In this document: piece after piece, positions 1 through 13,693 of the stretch
Position numbering within the stretch: the stretch's first letter is position 1
Layout: every line of letters starts with the position of its first letter
Origin: Osmia lignaria lignaria
Taxonomy: Eukaryota; Arthropoda; Insecta; Hymenoptera; Megachilidae
Length of the DNA: 64,000 bases
Direction of reading: 5' to 3'
Assembly: GCF_051020975.1 (NCBI RefSeq)
Contig: NC_135032.1
Span: 7,502,001-7,566,000, forward strand
The notes under the pieces: generated by a model
What the model was told of the DNA's origin: nothing
Seen by the model: the letters and a program-made list of their open reading frames with translations, nothing else
Databases searched by the model: none
Program-made: the position numbers and the translations under genes

Positions 1-310
1 TAAGGATGTTGTTATTAAATATACATTGCTCTGTGGGAATGAATCAGTATATTACATTATATTCAATGTAGATATAGTACCAATGATATTGTTATTACTC
101 GCACATTGATCTGTGGGAACGAATAAGTATATTACATTATATCTAATGTAGATATAGTAATAATGATATTGTTATTAAATGTACATTGCTCTGTGGGAAA
201 GAATCAGTATATTACATTATGTCCAACGGAGATATAGTAATAATGGCATTGTTTGTAAATGTATATTACATATCTACCGTAGATATAGTACTAATGATAT
301 TGCTATTAAA

Positions 311-470
311 TGTACATTGATCTGTGGGAAGGAATCAGTATATTACATTATATTCAATGTAGATATAGTACCAATGATATTGTTATTAAATGTACATTGA
401 TCTGTGGGAAGGAATCAGTATATTACATTATATTCAATGTAGATATAGTACCAATGATATTGTTATTAAA
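311..470 (+). repeat. Two identical 80-bp monomers in U0
   Basis: Positions 311-390 and 391-470 are identical. U1-U5 have this monomer once at the matching place, so this is the smallest and probably most recent single-monomer gain visible in the window. Confidence 0.92.
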
Positions 471-820
471 TGTACATTGATCTGTGGGAAAGAATCAGTA
501 TATTACATTATATCAAATGTAGATATGGTAATAATGATATTGTTATTAAATGTACATTACATATCTAATGTAGATATAGTACTAATGATATTGTTAACAA
601 ATACACATTCATCTGTGGGAACGAATAACTATATTACATTATATCGAATGTAGATATAGTACTAAGGATATTGTTATTAAATATACATTGATCTGTTGGA
701 AGGAATCATTATATTACATTACGTCCAACGAAGATATAGTAATAATGGCATTGTTTGTAAATGTATATCACATATCTACTGTAGATATAGTACTAATGAT
801 ATTGTTATTAAATGTACATT

Positions 821-1213
821 GATCTGTGGGAAAGAATCGGTATATTACATTATATCTAATGTAGATATTGTAATAATGATATTGTTATTAGATGTACATT
901 ACATATCTAATGTAGATATAGTACTAATGATATTGTTATTAAATGTACATTGATCTGTGGGAAGGAATCAGTATATTACATTATGTCCAACGGAGATATG
1001 ATAATACTGGCATTGTTTGTAAATGTATATTACATATCTACTGTAGATATAGTACGAAGGATATTGTTATTAAATATACATTGATCTGTTGGAAGGAATT
1101 AGTATATTACATTATGTCCAACGGAGATGTAGTAATAATGGCATTGTATGTAAATGCACATTACATATCTACTGTAGATATAGTACTAATGATATTGTTA
1201 TTAAATGTACATT
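821..1213 (+). repeat. 393-bp block private to U0 (three long+short pairs)
   Basis: It starts and ends at gatctg of a long monomer and consists of exactly three 131-bp pairs, one with an S1 and two with S2-type short monomers. It is absent at the matching point of U1 (7243). The pairs carry substitutions not seen in other units (atcggtata, gttattagatg, gtacgaagg, gagatgtag), so this is either older material lost elsewhere or a block acquired from a diverged part of the array. Confidence 0.85.
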
Positions 1214-3561
1214 GATCTGTGGGAATTGATCAGTATATTACATTATATTCAATGTAGATATAGTACCAATGATATTGTTATTAAGTGCACATTCATCTGT
1301 GGGAACGAGTAAGTATATTACATTATATCTAATGTAGATATAGTAAGAATGATATTGTTATTAAATGTACATTGATCTGTGGGAATGAATCAATCTATTA
1401 CATTATATCGAATGTATATTACATTATATTCAATGTCGATATAGTACCAATGATATTGTTATTAAGTGCACATTCATCTGTGGGAACGAATAAGTATATT
1501 ACATTATATCTAATGTAGATATAGTAAGAATGATATTGTTATTAAATGTACATTAATCTGTGGGAATGAATCAGTATATTAGATTATATCGAATGTAGAT
1601 ATAGTAAGAATGATATTGTTATTAAATGTACATTGATCTGTGGGAATGAATCAATCTATTACATTATATCGAATGTAGATATAGTACTAATGATATTGTT
1701 ATTAAATGTACATTGATCTGTGGGAATGAATCACTATATTAGATTATATTCAATGCAGATATAGTACCAATGATATTGTTATTAAATGTACATTGATCTG
1801 TGGGAATGAATCAGTATATTACATTAGATCGAATGTAGATATAGTACTAATGATATTGTTATTAAATGTACATTGATCTGTGGGAAAGAATCAGTATATT
1901 ACATTATATCTAATGTAGATATGGTAATAATGATATTGTTATTAAATGTACATTACATATCTATTGTAGATATAGTACTAAGGATATTGTTATTAAGTAT
2001 ACATTGATCTGTTGGAAGGAATCAGTATACTACATTATGTCCAACGGAGATATAGTAATAATGGCATTGTTTGTAAATGTATATTACATATCTACTGTAG
2101 ATATAGTACTAATGATATTGTTATAAAATGTACATTGATCTGTGGGAATGAATCAGTATATTACATTATATTCAATGTAGATATAGTACCAATGATATTG
2201 TTATTAAATGTACATTGATCTGTGGGAACGAATCAGCATATTACATTATATTCAATGTAGATGTAGTACCAATGATATTGTTATTAAATGTACATTGATC
2301 TGTGGGAATGAGTCTGTATATGACATTATACCTAATGTAGATAGAGCAATAACGATACTGTTATTAAATGTACATTGATCTGTGGGAATGAATCAATCTA
2401 TTACATTATATCGAATGTATATTACATTATATTCAAGGTAGATATAGTACCAATGATATTGTTATTAAGTGCACATTCATCTGTGGGAACGAATAAGTAT
2501 ATTACATTATATCTAATGTAGATATAGTAAGAATGATATTGTTATTAAATGTACATTAATCTGTGGGAATGAATCAGTATATTAGATTATATCGAATGTA
2601 GATATAGTACCAATGATATTGTTATTGAATGTACATTGATCTGTGGGAATGAATCAGTATATTACATTATATTCAATGTAGATACAGTACCAATGATATT
2701 GTTATTAAATGTACATTGATCTGTGGGAAGGAATCAGTATATTACATTATATCTAATGTAGATATGGTAATAATGATATTGTTTTTAAATGTACATTACA
2801 TATCTAATGTAGATATAGTACTAATGATAATGTTATTAAATGCATATTCATCTGTGGGAATGAATAAGTATATTACATTATATCTAATGTAGATATGGTA
2901 ATAATGATATTGTTATTAAATGTACATTGATCTGTTGGAATGAATCAATATATTACATTATATCGAATGTATATATAGTACTAATGATATTGTTATTAAA
3001 TGTACATTGATCTGTGGGAAGGAATCAGTATATTACATTATGTCCAACGGAGATATAGTAATAATGGCATTGTTTTTAAATGTACATTACATATCTAATT
3101 TAGATATAGTACTAATGATAATGTTATTAAATGCATATTCATCTGTGGGAACGAATAAGTATATTACATTATATCTAATGTAGATATAGTAATAATGATA
3201 TTGTTATTAAATGTACTTTGATCTGTTGGAATGAATCAATATATTACATTATATCGAATGTAGATATAGTACTAATGATATTGTTATTAAATGTACATTG
3301 ATCTGTGGGAAAGAATCAGTATATTACATTATATCTAATGTAGATATTGTAATAATGATATTGTTATTAAATGTACATTACATATCTAATGTAGATATAG
3401 TACTAAGGATATTGTTATTAAATATACATTGATCTGTTGGAAGGAATCAGTATATTACATTATGTCCAACGGAGATATAGTAATAATGGCATTGCTTGTA
3501 AATGTATAGTACATATCCACTGTAGATATAGTACTAATGATATTGTTATTAAATGTACATT

Positions 3562-4041
3562 GATCTGTGGGAATTGATCAGTATATTACATTATATTCAA
3601 TGTAGCTATAGTACCAATGATATTGTTATTAAGTGCACATTCATCTGTGGGAACGAATAAGTATATTACATTATATCTAATGCAGATATAGTAAGAATGA
3701 TATTGTTATTAAATGTACATTGATCTGTGGGAATGAATCAATCTATTACATTATATCGAATGTAGATATAGCAAGAATGATATTGTTATTAAATGTACAT
3801 TGATCTGTGGGAATTGATCAGTATATTACATTATATTCAATGTAGATATAGTACCAATGATATTGTTATTAAGTGCACATTCATCTGTGGGAACGAATAA
3901 GTATATTACATTATATCTAATGTAGATATAGTAAGAATGATATTGTTATTAAATGTACATTGATCTGTGGGAATGAATCAATCTATTACATTATATCGAA
4001 TGTAGATATAGTAAGAATGATATTGTTATTAAATGTACATT
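3562..4041 (+). repeat. 240-bp trimer subrepeat, two copies (U0)
   Basis: The trimer is three long monomers in fixed order: gaattgatcag, then gtgcacattcatctg with aacgaataag, then gaatcaatctatt. Copies are at 3562-3801 and 3802-4041. U1 lacks one copy here (240-bp length difference). A substitution, gcaagaatg in place of gtaagaatg, marks the first copy. Confidence 0.9.
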
Positions 4042-5096
4042 GATCTGTGGGAATGAATCAATCTATTACATTATATCGAATGTAGATATAGTACTAATGA
4101 TATTGTTATTAAATGTATATTGATCTGTGGGAATGAATCAGTATATTAGATTATATTCAATGTAGATATGGTACCAATGATATTGTTATTAAATGTACAT
4201 TGATCTGTGGGAATGAATCAGTATATTACATTATATTCAATGTAGATACAGTACCAATGATATTGTTATTAAATGTACATTGATCTGTGGGAAGGAATCA
4301 GTATATTACATTATGTCCAACGGAGATATAATAATACTGGCATTGTTTGTAAATGTACATTACATATCTACTGTGGATATAGTACTAATGATACTGTTAT
4401 TAAATGTACATTGATCTGTGGGAATGAATGAGCATATAACATTATATTCAATGTAGATATAGTACCAATGATATTGTTATTAAATGTACATTGATCTGTG
4501 GGGAGGAATCAGTATATTACATTATATCTAATGTAGATATGGTAATAATGATATGGTTTTTAAATGTACATTACATATCTAATGTAGATATAGTACTAAT
4601 GATAATGTTATTAAATGCATATTCATCTATGGAAACGAATAAGTATATTACATTATATCGAATGTAGATATAGTACTAATGATATTGTTATTAAATGTAC
4701 ATTGATCTGCGGGAAGGAATCAGTATATTACATTATGTCCAACGGAGATACAGCAATAATGGCATTGATTGTAAATGTATATTACATATCTACTGTAGAT
4801 ATAGTACTAATGATATTGTTATTAAATGTACATTGATCTGTGGGAAAGAATCAGTATATTACATTATATCTAATGTAGATATTGTAATAATGATATTGTT
4901 ATTAAATGTACATTACATATCTAATGTAGATATAGTACTAAGGATATTGTTATTAAATATACATTGATCTGTTGGAAGGAATCAGTATATTACATTATGT
5001 CCAACGGAGATATAGTAATAATGGCATTGCTTGTAAATGTATAGTACATATCTACTGTAGATATAGTACTAATGATATTGTTATTAAATGTACATT

Positions 5097-5576
5097 GATC
5101 TGTGGGAATTGATCAGTATATTACATTATATTCAATGTAGATATAGTACCAATGATATTGTTATTAAGTGCACATTCATCTGTGGGAACGAATAAGTATA
5201 TTACATTATATCTAATGTAGATATAGTAAGAATGATATTGTTATTAAATGTACATTGATCTGTGGGAATGAATCAATCTATTACATTATATCGAATGTAG
5301 ATATAGTAAGAATGATATTGTTATTAAATGTACATTGATCTGTGGGAATTGATCAGTATATTACATTATATTCAATGTAGATATAGTACCAATGATATTG
5401 TTATTAAGTGCACATTCATCTGTGGGAACGAATAAGTATATTACATTATATCTAATGTAGATATAGTAAGAATGATATTGTTATTAAATGTACATTGATC
5501 TGTGGGAATGAATCAATCTATTACATTATATCGAATGTAGATATAGTAAGATTGATATTGTTATTAAATGTACATT
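5097..5576 (+). repeat. 240-bp trimer subrepeat, two copies (U0, second site)
   Basis: Same trimer in tandem at 5097-5336 and 5337-5576. The second copy ends in gtaagattg, not gtaagaatg. This double trimer is kept in every later U unit. Confidence 0.9.
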
Positions 5577-6343
5577 GATCTGTGGGAATGAATCAGTATA
5601 TTAGATTATATCGAATGTAGATATAGTACCAATGATATTGTTATTAAATGTACATTAATCTGTGGGAATGAATCAGTATATTACATTATATTCAATGTAG
5701 ATACAGTACCAATGATATTGTTATTAAATGTATATTGATCTGTGGGAAGGAATCAGTATATTACATTATATCTAATGTAGATATGGTAATAATGATATTG
5801 TTTTTAAATGCACATTGATCTGTGGGAAGGAATCAGTATATCACATTATGTCCAACGGAGATATAATAATACTGGCATTGTTTGTAAATGTATATTACAT
5901 ATCTACTGTAGATATAGTACTAATGATACTGTTATTAAATGTACATTGATCTGTGGGATTGAATCAGTATATTACATTATATTCAATGTAGATATAGTAC
6001 CAATGATATTGTTATTAAATGTACATTGATCTGTGGGAATGAATCAATCTATTACATTATATCGAATGTAGATACAGTACCAATGATATTGTTATTAAAT
6101 GTACATTGATCTGTGGGAAGGAATCAGTATATTACATTATGTCCAACGGAGATATAATAATACTGGCATTGTTTGTAAATGTACATTACATATCTACTGT
6201 GGATATAGTACTAATGATACTGTTATTAAATGTACATTGATCTGTGGGAATGAATGAGCATATAACATTATATTCAATGTAGATATAGTACCAATGATAT
6301 TGTTATTAAATGTACATTGATCTGTGGGGAGGAATCAGTATAT

Positions 6344-6366
6344 TACATTATATCTAATGTAGATAT
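6344..6366. other. Overlapping dyads in a long monomer
   Basis: Two inverted repeats overlap. tacatta (6344-6350) and taatgta (6355-6361) form 7-bp arms around a 4-nt centre. atatcta (6350-6356) and tagatat (6360-6366) form 7-bp arms around atg. They share bases and cannot both extrude. Long monomers with the atctaatg end have both. attcaatg and atcgaatg types keep a 6-bp version of the first (tacatt / aatgta). gtccaacg types lose it. Confidence 0.75.
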
Positions 6367-6409
6367 GGTAATAATGATATTGTTATTAAATGTACATTAC
6401 ATATCTAAT
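6359..6409 (+). repeat. Short monomer, type S1 (51 bp)
   Basis: Between gtagatatgg at 6359 and gtagatatag at 6410 the spacing is 51 bp, not 80. Compared with a long monomer, 29 bp are missing: the block holding gatctgtgggaa and aatcagtatatta. The result reads tgtacattacatatctaatg. S1 keeps the standard atgatattgttatta core. In every case I looked at, short monomers are separated by at least one long monomer, giving 131-bp long+short pairs. Confidence 0.93.
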
Positions 6410-6417
6410 GTAGATAT
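6393..6417. other. Overlapping dyads in an S1 short monomer
   Basis: tacatta (6393-6399) and taatgta (6406-6412) flank catatc. atatcta (6401-6407) and tagatat (6411-6417) flank atg. The 29-bp deletion that made the short monomer therefore preserved both dyads, only widening the first loop from 4 to 6 nt. Confidence 0.75.
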
Positions 6418-9400
6418 AGTACTAATGATATTGTTAATAAATACACATTCATCTGTGGGAACGAATAACTATATTACATTATATCGAGTGTAGATATAGT
6501 ACTAAGGATGTTGTTATTAAATATACATTGCTCTGTGGGAATGAATCAGTATATTACATTATATTCAATGTAGATATAGTACCAATGATATTGTTATTAC
6601 TCGCACATTGATCTGTGGGAACGAATAAGTATATTACATTATATCTAATGTAGATATAGTAATAATGACATTGTTATTAAATGTACATTGCTCTGTGGGA
6701 AAGAATCAGTATATTACATTATGTCCAACGGAGATATGGTAATAATGGCATTGTTTGTAAATGTATATTACATATCTACCGTAGATATAGTACTAATGAT
6801 ATTGCTATTAAATGTACATTGATCTGTGGGAAGGAATCAGTATATTACATTATATTCAATGTAGATATAGTACCAATGATATTGTTATTAAATGTACATT
6901 GATCTGTGGGAAAGAATCAGTATATTACATTATATCAAATGTAGATATGGTAATAATGATATTGTTATTAAATGTACATTACATATCTAATGTAGATATA
7001 GTACTAATGATATTGTTAACAAATACACATTCATCTGTGGGAACGAATAACTATATTACATTATATCGAATGTAGATATAGTACTAAGGATATTGTTATT
7101 AAATATACATTGATCTGTTGGAAGGAATCAGTATATTACATTACGTCCAACGAAGATATAGTAATAATGGCATTGTTTGTAAATGTATATCACATATCTA
7201 CTGTAGATATAGTACTAATGATATTGTTATTAAATGTACATTGATCTGTGGGAATTGATCAGTATATTACATTATATTCAATGTAGATATAGTACCAATG
7301 ATATTGTTATTAAGTGCACATTCATCTGTGGGAACGAGTAAGTATATTACATTATATCTAATGTAGATATAGTAAGAATGATATTGTTATTAAATGTACA
7401 TTGATCTGTGGGAATGAATCAATCTATTACATTATATCGAATGTATATTACATTATATTCAATGTCGATATAGTACCAATGATATTGTTATTAAGTGCAC
7501 ATTCATCTGTGGGAACGAATAAGTATATTACATTATATCTAATGTAGATATAGTAAGAATGATATTGTTATTAAATGTACATTAATCTGTGGGAATGAAT
7601 CAGTATATTAGATTATATCGAATGTAGATATAGTAAGAATGATATTGTTATTAAATGTACATTGATCTGTTGGAATGAATCAATCTATTACATTATATCG
7701 AATGTAGATATAGTACTAATGATATTGTTATTAAATGTACATTGATCTGTGGGAATGAATCACTATATTAGATTATATTCAATGCAGATATAGTACCAAT
7801 GATATTGTTATTAAATGTACATTGATCTGTGGGAATGAATCAGTATATTACATTAGATCGAATGTAGATATAGTACTAATGATATTGTTATTAAATGTAC
7901 ATTGATCTGTGGGAAAGAATCAGTATATTACATTATATCTAATGTAGATATGGTAATAATGATATTGTTATTAAATGTACATTACATATCTATTGTAGAT
8001 ATAGTACTAAGGATATTGTTATTAAGTATACATTGATCTGTTGGAAGGAATCAGTATACTACATTATGTCCAACGGAGATATAGTAATAATGGCATTGTT
8101 TGTAAATGTATATTACATATCTACTGTAGATATAGTACTAATGATATTGTTATAAAATGTACATTGATCTGTGGGAATGAATCAGTATATTACATTATAT
8201 TCAATGTAGATATAGTACCAATGATATTGTTATTAAATGTACATTGATCTGTGGGAACGAATCAGCATATTACATTATATTCAATGTAGATGTAGTACCA
8301 ATGATATTGTTATTAAATGTACATTGATCTGTGGGAATGAGTCTGTATATGACATTATACCTAATGTAGATAGAGCAATAACGATACTGTTATTAAATGT
8401 ACATTGATCTGTGGGAATGAATCAATCTATTACATTATATCGAATGTATATTACATTATATTCAATGTAGATATAGTACCAATGATATTGTTATTAAGTG
8501 CACATTCATCTGTGGGAACGAATAAGTATATTACATTATATCTAATGTAGATATAGTAAGAATGATATTGTTATTAAATGTACATTAATCTGTGGGAATG
8601 AATCAGTATATTAGATTATATCGAATGTAGATATAGTACCAATGATATTGTTATTGAATGTACATTGATCTGTGGGAATGAATCAGTATATTACATTATA
8701 TTCAATGTAGATACAGTACCAATGATATTGTTATTAAATGTACATTGATCTGTGGGAAGGAATCAGTATATTACATTATATCTAATGTAGATATGGTAAT
8801 AATGATATTGTTTTTAAATGTACATTACATATCTAATGTAGATATAGTACTAATGATAATGTTATTAAATGCATATTCATCTGTGGGAATGAATAAGTAT
8901 ATTACATTATATCTAATGTAGATATGGTAATAATGATATTGTTATTAAATGTACATTGATCTGTTGGAATGAATCAATATATTACATTATATCGAATGTA
9001 TATATAGTACTAATGATATTGTTATTAAATGTACATTGATCTGTGGGAAGGAATCAGTATATTACATTATGTCCAACGGAGATATAGTAATAATGGCATT
9101 GTTTTTAAATGTACATTACATATCTAATTTAGATATAGTACTAATGATAATGTTATTAAATGCATATTCATCTGTGGGAACGAATAAGTATATTACATTA
9201 TATCTAATGTAGATATAGTAATAATGATATTGTTATTAAATGTACTTTGATCTGTTGGAATGAATCAATATATTACATTATATCGAATGTAGATATAGTA
9301 CTAATGATATTGTTATTAAATGTACATTGATCTGTGGGAAAGAATCAGTATATTACATTATATCTAATGTAGATATTGTAATAATGATATTGTTATTAAA

Positions 9401-10885
9401 TGTACATTACATATCTAATGTAGATATAGTACTAAGGATATTGTTATTAAATATACATTGATCTGTTGGAAGGAATCAGTATATTACATTATGTCCAACG
9501 GAGATATAGTAATAATGGCATTGCTTGTAAATGTATAGTACATATCCACTGTAGATATAGTACTAATGATATTGTTATTAAATGTACATTGATCTGTGGG
9601 AATTGATCAGTATATTACATTATATTCAATGTAGCTATAGTACCAATGATATTGTTATTAAGTGCACATTCATCTGTGGGAACGAATAAGTATATTACAT
9701 TATATCTAATGTAGATATAGTAAGAATGATATTGTTATTAAATGTACATTGATCTGTGGGAATGAATCAATCTATTACATTATATCGAATGTAGATATAG
9801 TAAGAATGATATTGTTATTAAATGTACATTGATCTGTGGGAATGAATCAATCTATTACATTATATCGAATGTAGATATAGTACTAATGATATTGTTATTA
9901 AATGTATATTGATCTGTGGGAATGAATCAGTATATTAGATTATATTCAATGTAGATATGGTACCAATGATATTGTTATTAAATGTACATTGATCTGTGGG
10001 AATGAATCAGTATATTACATTATATTCAATGTAGATACAGTACCAATGATATTGTTATTAAATGTACATTGATCTGTGGGAAGGAATCAGTATATTACAT
10101 TATGTCCAACGGAGATATAATAATACTGGCATTGTTTGTAAATGTACATTACATATCTACTGTGGATATAGTACTAATGATACTGTTATTAAATGTACAT
10201 TGATCTGTGGGAATGAATGAGCATATAACATTATATTCAATGTAGATATAGTACCAATGATATTGTTATTAAATGTACATTGATCTGTGGGGAGGAATCA
10301 GTATATTACATTATATCTAATGTAGATATGGTAATAATGATATGGTTTTTAAATGTACATTACATATCTAATGTAGATATAGTACTAATGATAATGTTAT
10401 TAAATGCATATTCATCTATGGAAACGAATAAGTATATTACATTATATCGAATGTAGATATAGTACTAATGATATTGTTATTAAATGTACATTGATCTGCG
10501 GGAAGGAATCAGTATATTACATTATGTCCAACGGAGATACAGCAATAATGGCATTGATTGTAAATGTATATTACATATCTACTGTAGATATAGTACTAAT
10601 GATATTGTTATTAAATGTACATTGATCTGTGGGAAAGAATCAGTATATTACATTATATCTAATGTAGATATTGTAATAATGATATTGTTATTAAATGTAC
10701 ATTACATATCTAATGTAGATATAGTACTAAGGATATTGTTATTAAATATACATTGATCTGTTGGAAGGAATCAGTATATTACATTATGTCCAACGGAGAT
10801 ATAGTAATAATGGCATTGCTTGTAAATGTATAGTACATATCTACTGTAGATATAGTACTAATGATATTGTTATTAAATGTACATT

Positions 10886-11365
10886 GATCTGTGGGAATTG
10901 ATCAGTATATTACATTATATTCAATGTAGATATAGTACCAATGATATTGTTATTAAGTGCACATTCATCTGTGGGAACGAATAAGTATATTACATTATAT
11001 CTAATGTAGATATAGTAAGAATGATATTGTTATTAAATGTACATTGATCTGTGGGAATGAATCAATCTATTACATTATATCGAATGTAGATATAGTAAGA
11101 ATGATATTGTTATTAAATGTACATTGATCTGTGGGAATTGATCAGTATATTACATTATATTCAATGTAGATATAGTACCAATGATATTGTTATTAAGTGC
11201 ACATTCATCTGTGGGAACGAATAAGTATATTACATTATATCTAATGTAGATATAGTAAGAATGATATTGTTATTAAATGTACATTGATCTGTGGGAATGA
11301 ATCAATCTATTACATTATATCGAATGTAGATATAGTAAGATTGATATTGTTATTAAATGTACATT
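10886..11365 (+). repeat. 240-bp trimer subrepeat, two copies (U1)
   Basis: Equivalent of 5097-5576 at offset 5789: copies 10886-11125 and 11126-11365. The same gtaagattg substitution is in the second copy. Confidence 0.9.
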
Positions 11366-13362
11366 GATCTGTGGGAATGAGTCAGTATATTAGATTATAT
11401 CGAATGTAGATATAGTACCAATGATATTGTTATTAAATGTACATTAATCTGTGGGAATGAATCAGTATATTACATTATATTCAATGTAGATACAGTACCA
11501 ATGATATTGTTATTAAATGTATATTGATCTGTGGGAAGGAATCAGTATATTACATTATATCTAATGTAGATATGGTAATAATGATATTGTTTTTAAATGC
11601 ACATTGATCTGTGGGAAGGAATCAGTATATCACATTATGTCCAACGGAGATATAATAATACTGGCATTGTTTGTAAATGTATATTACATATCTACTGTAG
11701 ATATAGTACTAATGATACTGTTATTAAATGTACATTGATCTGTGGGATTGAATCAGTATATTACATTATATTCAATGTAGATATAGTACCAATGATATTG
11801 TTATTAAATGTACATTGATCTGTGGGAATGAATCAATCTATTACATTATATCGAATGTAGATATAGTACTAATGATATTGTTATTAAATGTATATTGATC
11901 TGTGGGAATGAATCAGTATATTAGATTATATTCAATGTAGATATAGTACCAATGATATTGTTATTAAATGTACATTGATCTGTGGGAATGAATCAGTATA
12001 TTACACTATATTCAATGTACATACAGTACCAATGATATTGTTATTAAATGTACATTGATCTGTGGGAAGGAATCAGTATATTACATTATGTCCAACGGAG
12101 ATATAATAATACTGGCATTGTTTGTAAATGTACATTACATATCTACTGTGGATATAGTACTAATGATACTGTTATTAAATGTACATTGATCTGTGGGAAT
12201 GAATGAGCATATAACATTATATTCAATGTAGATATAGTACCAATGATATTGTTATTAAATGTACATTGATCTGTGGGGAGGAATCAGTATATTACATTAT
12301 ATCTAATGTAGATATGGTAATAATGATATTGTTATTAAATGTACATTACATATCTAATGTAGATATAGTACTAATGATATTGTTAATAAATACACATTCA
12401 TCTGTGGGAACGAATAACTATATTACATTATATCGAGTGTAGATATAGTACTAAGGATGTTGTTATTAAATATACATTGCTCTGTGGGAATGAATCAGTA
12501 TATTACATTATATTCAATGTAGATATAGTACCAATGATATTGTTATTACTCGCACATTGATCTGTGGGAACGAATAAGTATATTACATTATATCTAATGT
12601 AGATATAGTAATAATGACATTGTTATTAAATGTACATTGCTCTGTGGGAAAGAATCAGTATATTACATTATGTCCAACGGAGATATGGTAATAATGGCAT
12701 TGTTTGTAAATGTATATTACATATCTACCGTAGATATAGTACTAATGATATTGCTATTAAATGTACATTGATCTGTGGGAAGGAATCAGTATATTACATT
12801 ATATTCAATGTAGATATAGTACCAATGATATTGTTATTAAATGTACATTGATCTGTGGGAAAGAATCAGTATATTACATTATATCAAATGTAGATATGGT
12901 AATAATGATATTGTTATTAAATGTACATTACATATCTAATGTAGATATAGTACTAATGATATTGTTAACAAATACACATTCATCTGTGGGAACGAATAAC
13001 TATATTACATTATATCGAATGTAGATATAGTACTAAGGATATTGTTATTAAATATACATTGATCTGTTGGAAGGAATCAGTATATTACATTACGTCCAAC
13101 GAAGATATAGTAATAATGGCATTGTTTGTAAATGTATATCACATATCTACTGTAGATATAGTACCAATGATATTGTTATTAAATGTACATTGATCTGTGG
13201 GAAAGAATCAGTATATTACATTATATCTAATGTAGATATGGTAATAATGATATTGTTATTAAATGTACATTACATATCTATTGTAGATATAGTACTAAGG
13301 ATATTGTTATTAAGTATACATTGATCTGTTGGAAGGAATCAGTATACTACATTATGTCCAAC

Positions 13363-13413
13363 GGAGATATAGTAATAATGGCATTGTTTGTAAATGTATA
13401 TTACATATCTACT
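13363..13413 (+). repeat. Short monomer, type S2 (51 bp, diverged)
   Basis: This is a second class of 51-bp monomer. It follows a long monomer ending in atgtccaac, begins ggagatatagtaataatgg, and has cattgtttgtaaatgtata instead of the usual core. It ends ttacatatctact. The length and 29-bp deletion breakpoint match S1, but it differs from S1 at many positions. The same long+S2 pair occurs several times in every unit; sub-variants have gcttgt, gattgt or ataatactgg. The shared breakpoint suggests one deletion event followed by divergence of two lineages. Confidence 0.9.
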
Positions 13414-13421
13414 GTAGATAT
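13405..13421. other. 17-bp near-perfect palindrome at S2 end
   Basis: atatctac (13405-13412), a central t, then gtagatat (13414-13421) give 8-bp perfect arms. This is the strongest dyad of the array. It arises because S2 monomers end in atctact, not atctaat, and it recurs after most S2 monomers. Confidence 0.8.
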
Positions 13422-13693
13422 AGTACTAATGATATTGTTATAAAATGTACATTGATCTGTGGGAATGAATCAGTATATTACATTATATTCAATGTAGATA
13501 TAGTACCAATGATATTGTTATTAAATGTACATTGATCTGTGGGAACGAATCAGCATATTACATTATATTCAATGTAGATGTAGTACCAATGATATTGTTA
13601 TTAAATGTACATTGATCTGTGGGAATGAGTCTGTATATGACATTATACCTAATGTAGATAGAGCAATAACGATACTGTTATTAAATGTACATT

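Larger units (their letters stand above)
1..6318 (+). repeat. Higher-order unit U0 (5' truncated by window)
   Basis: Base 1 aligns to 6503 in U1, so the first 184 bp of the unit lie outside the window. The actcgcac tag is at 97-104. Relative to U1 it has three extra blocks: one 80-bp monomer (311-470 holds two identical copies), 393 bp at 821-1213 (three long+short pairs), and 240 bp around 3802-4041. It lacks 160 bp near 6070. The tract between 2012 and 4615 has the same length (2603 bp) as 34771-37374 in U5, so U0 and U5 share the fullest form of that part. Confidence 0.88.
6319..12267 (+). repeat. Higher-order unit U1 (5949 bp)
   Basis: Starts at gatctg of the tggggaggaatcag monomer; tag actcgcac at 6599-6606. 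The tract after 7243 carries eight long monomers plus a 21-bp remnant (7243-7903, 661 bp) that U2 and U4 lack. It lacks the 240-bp trimer present in U0, U3 and U5 near 9.8 kb. It has two tandem copies of the 240-bp trimer at 10886-11365. It ends where the next tggggagg monomer begins at 12268. Confidence 0.88.
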
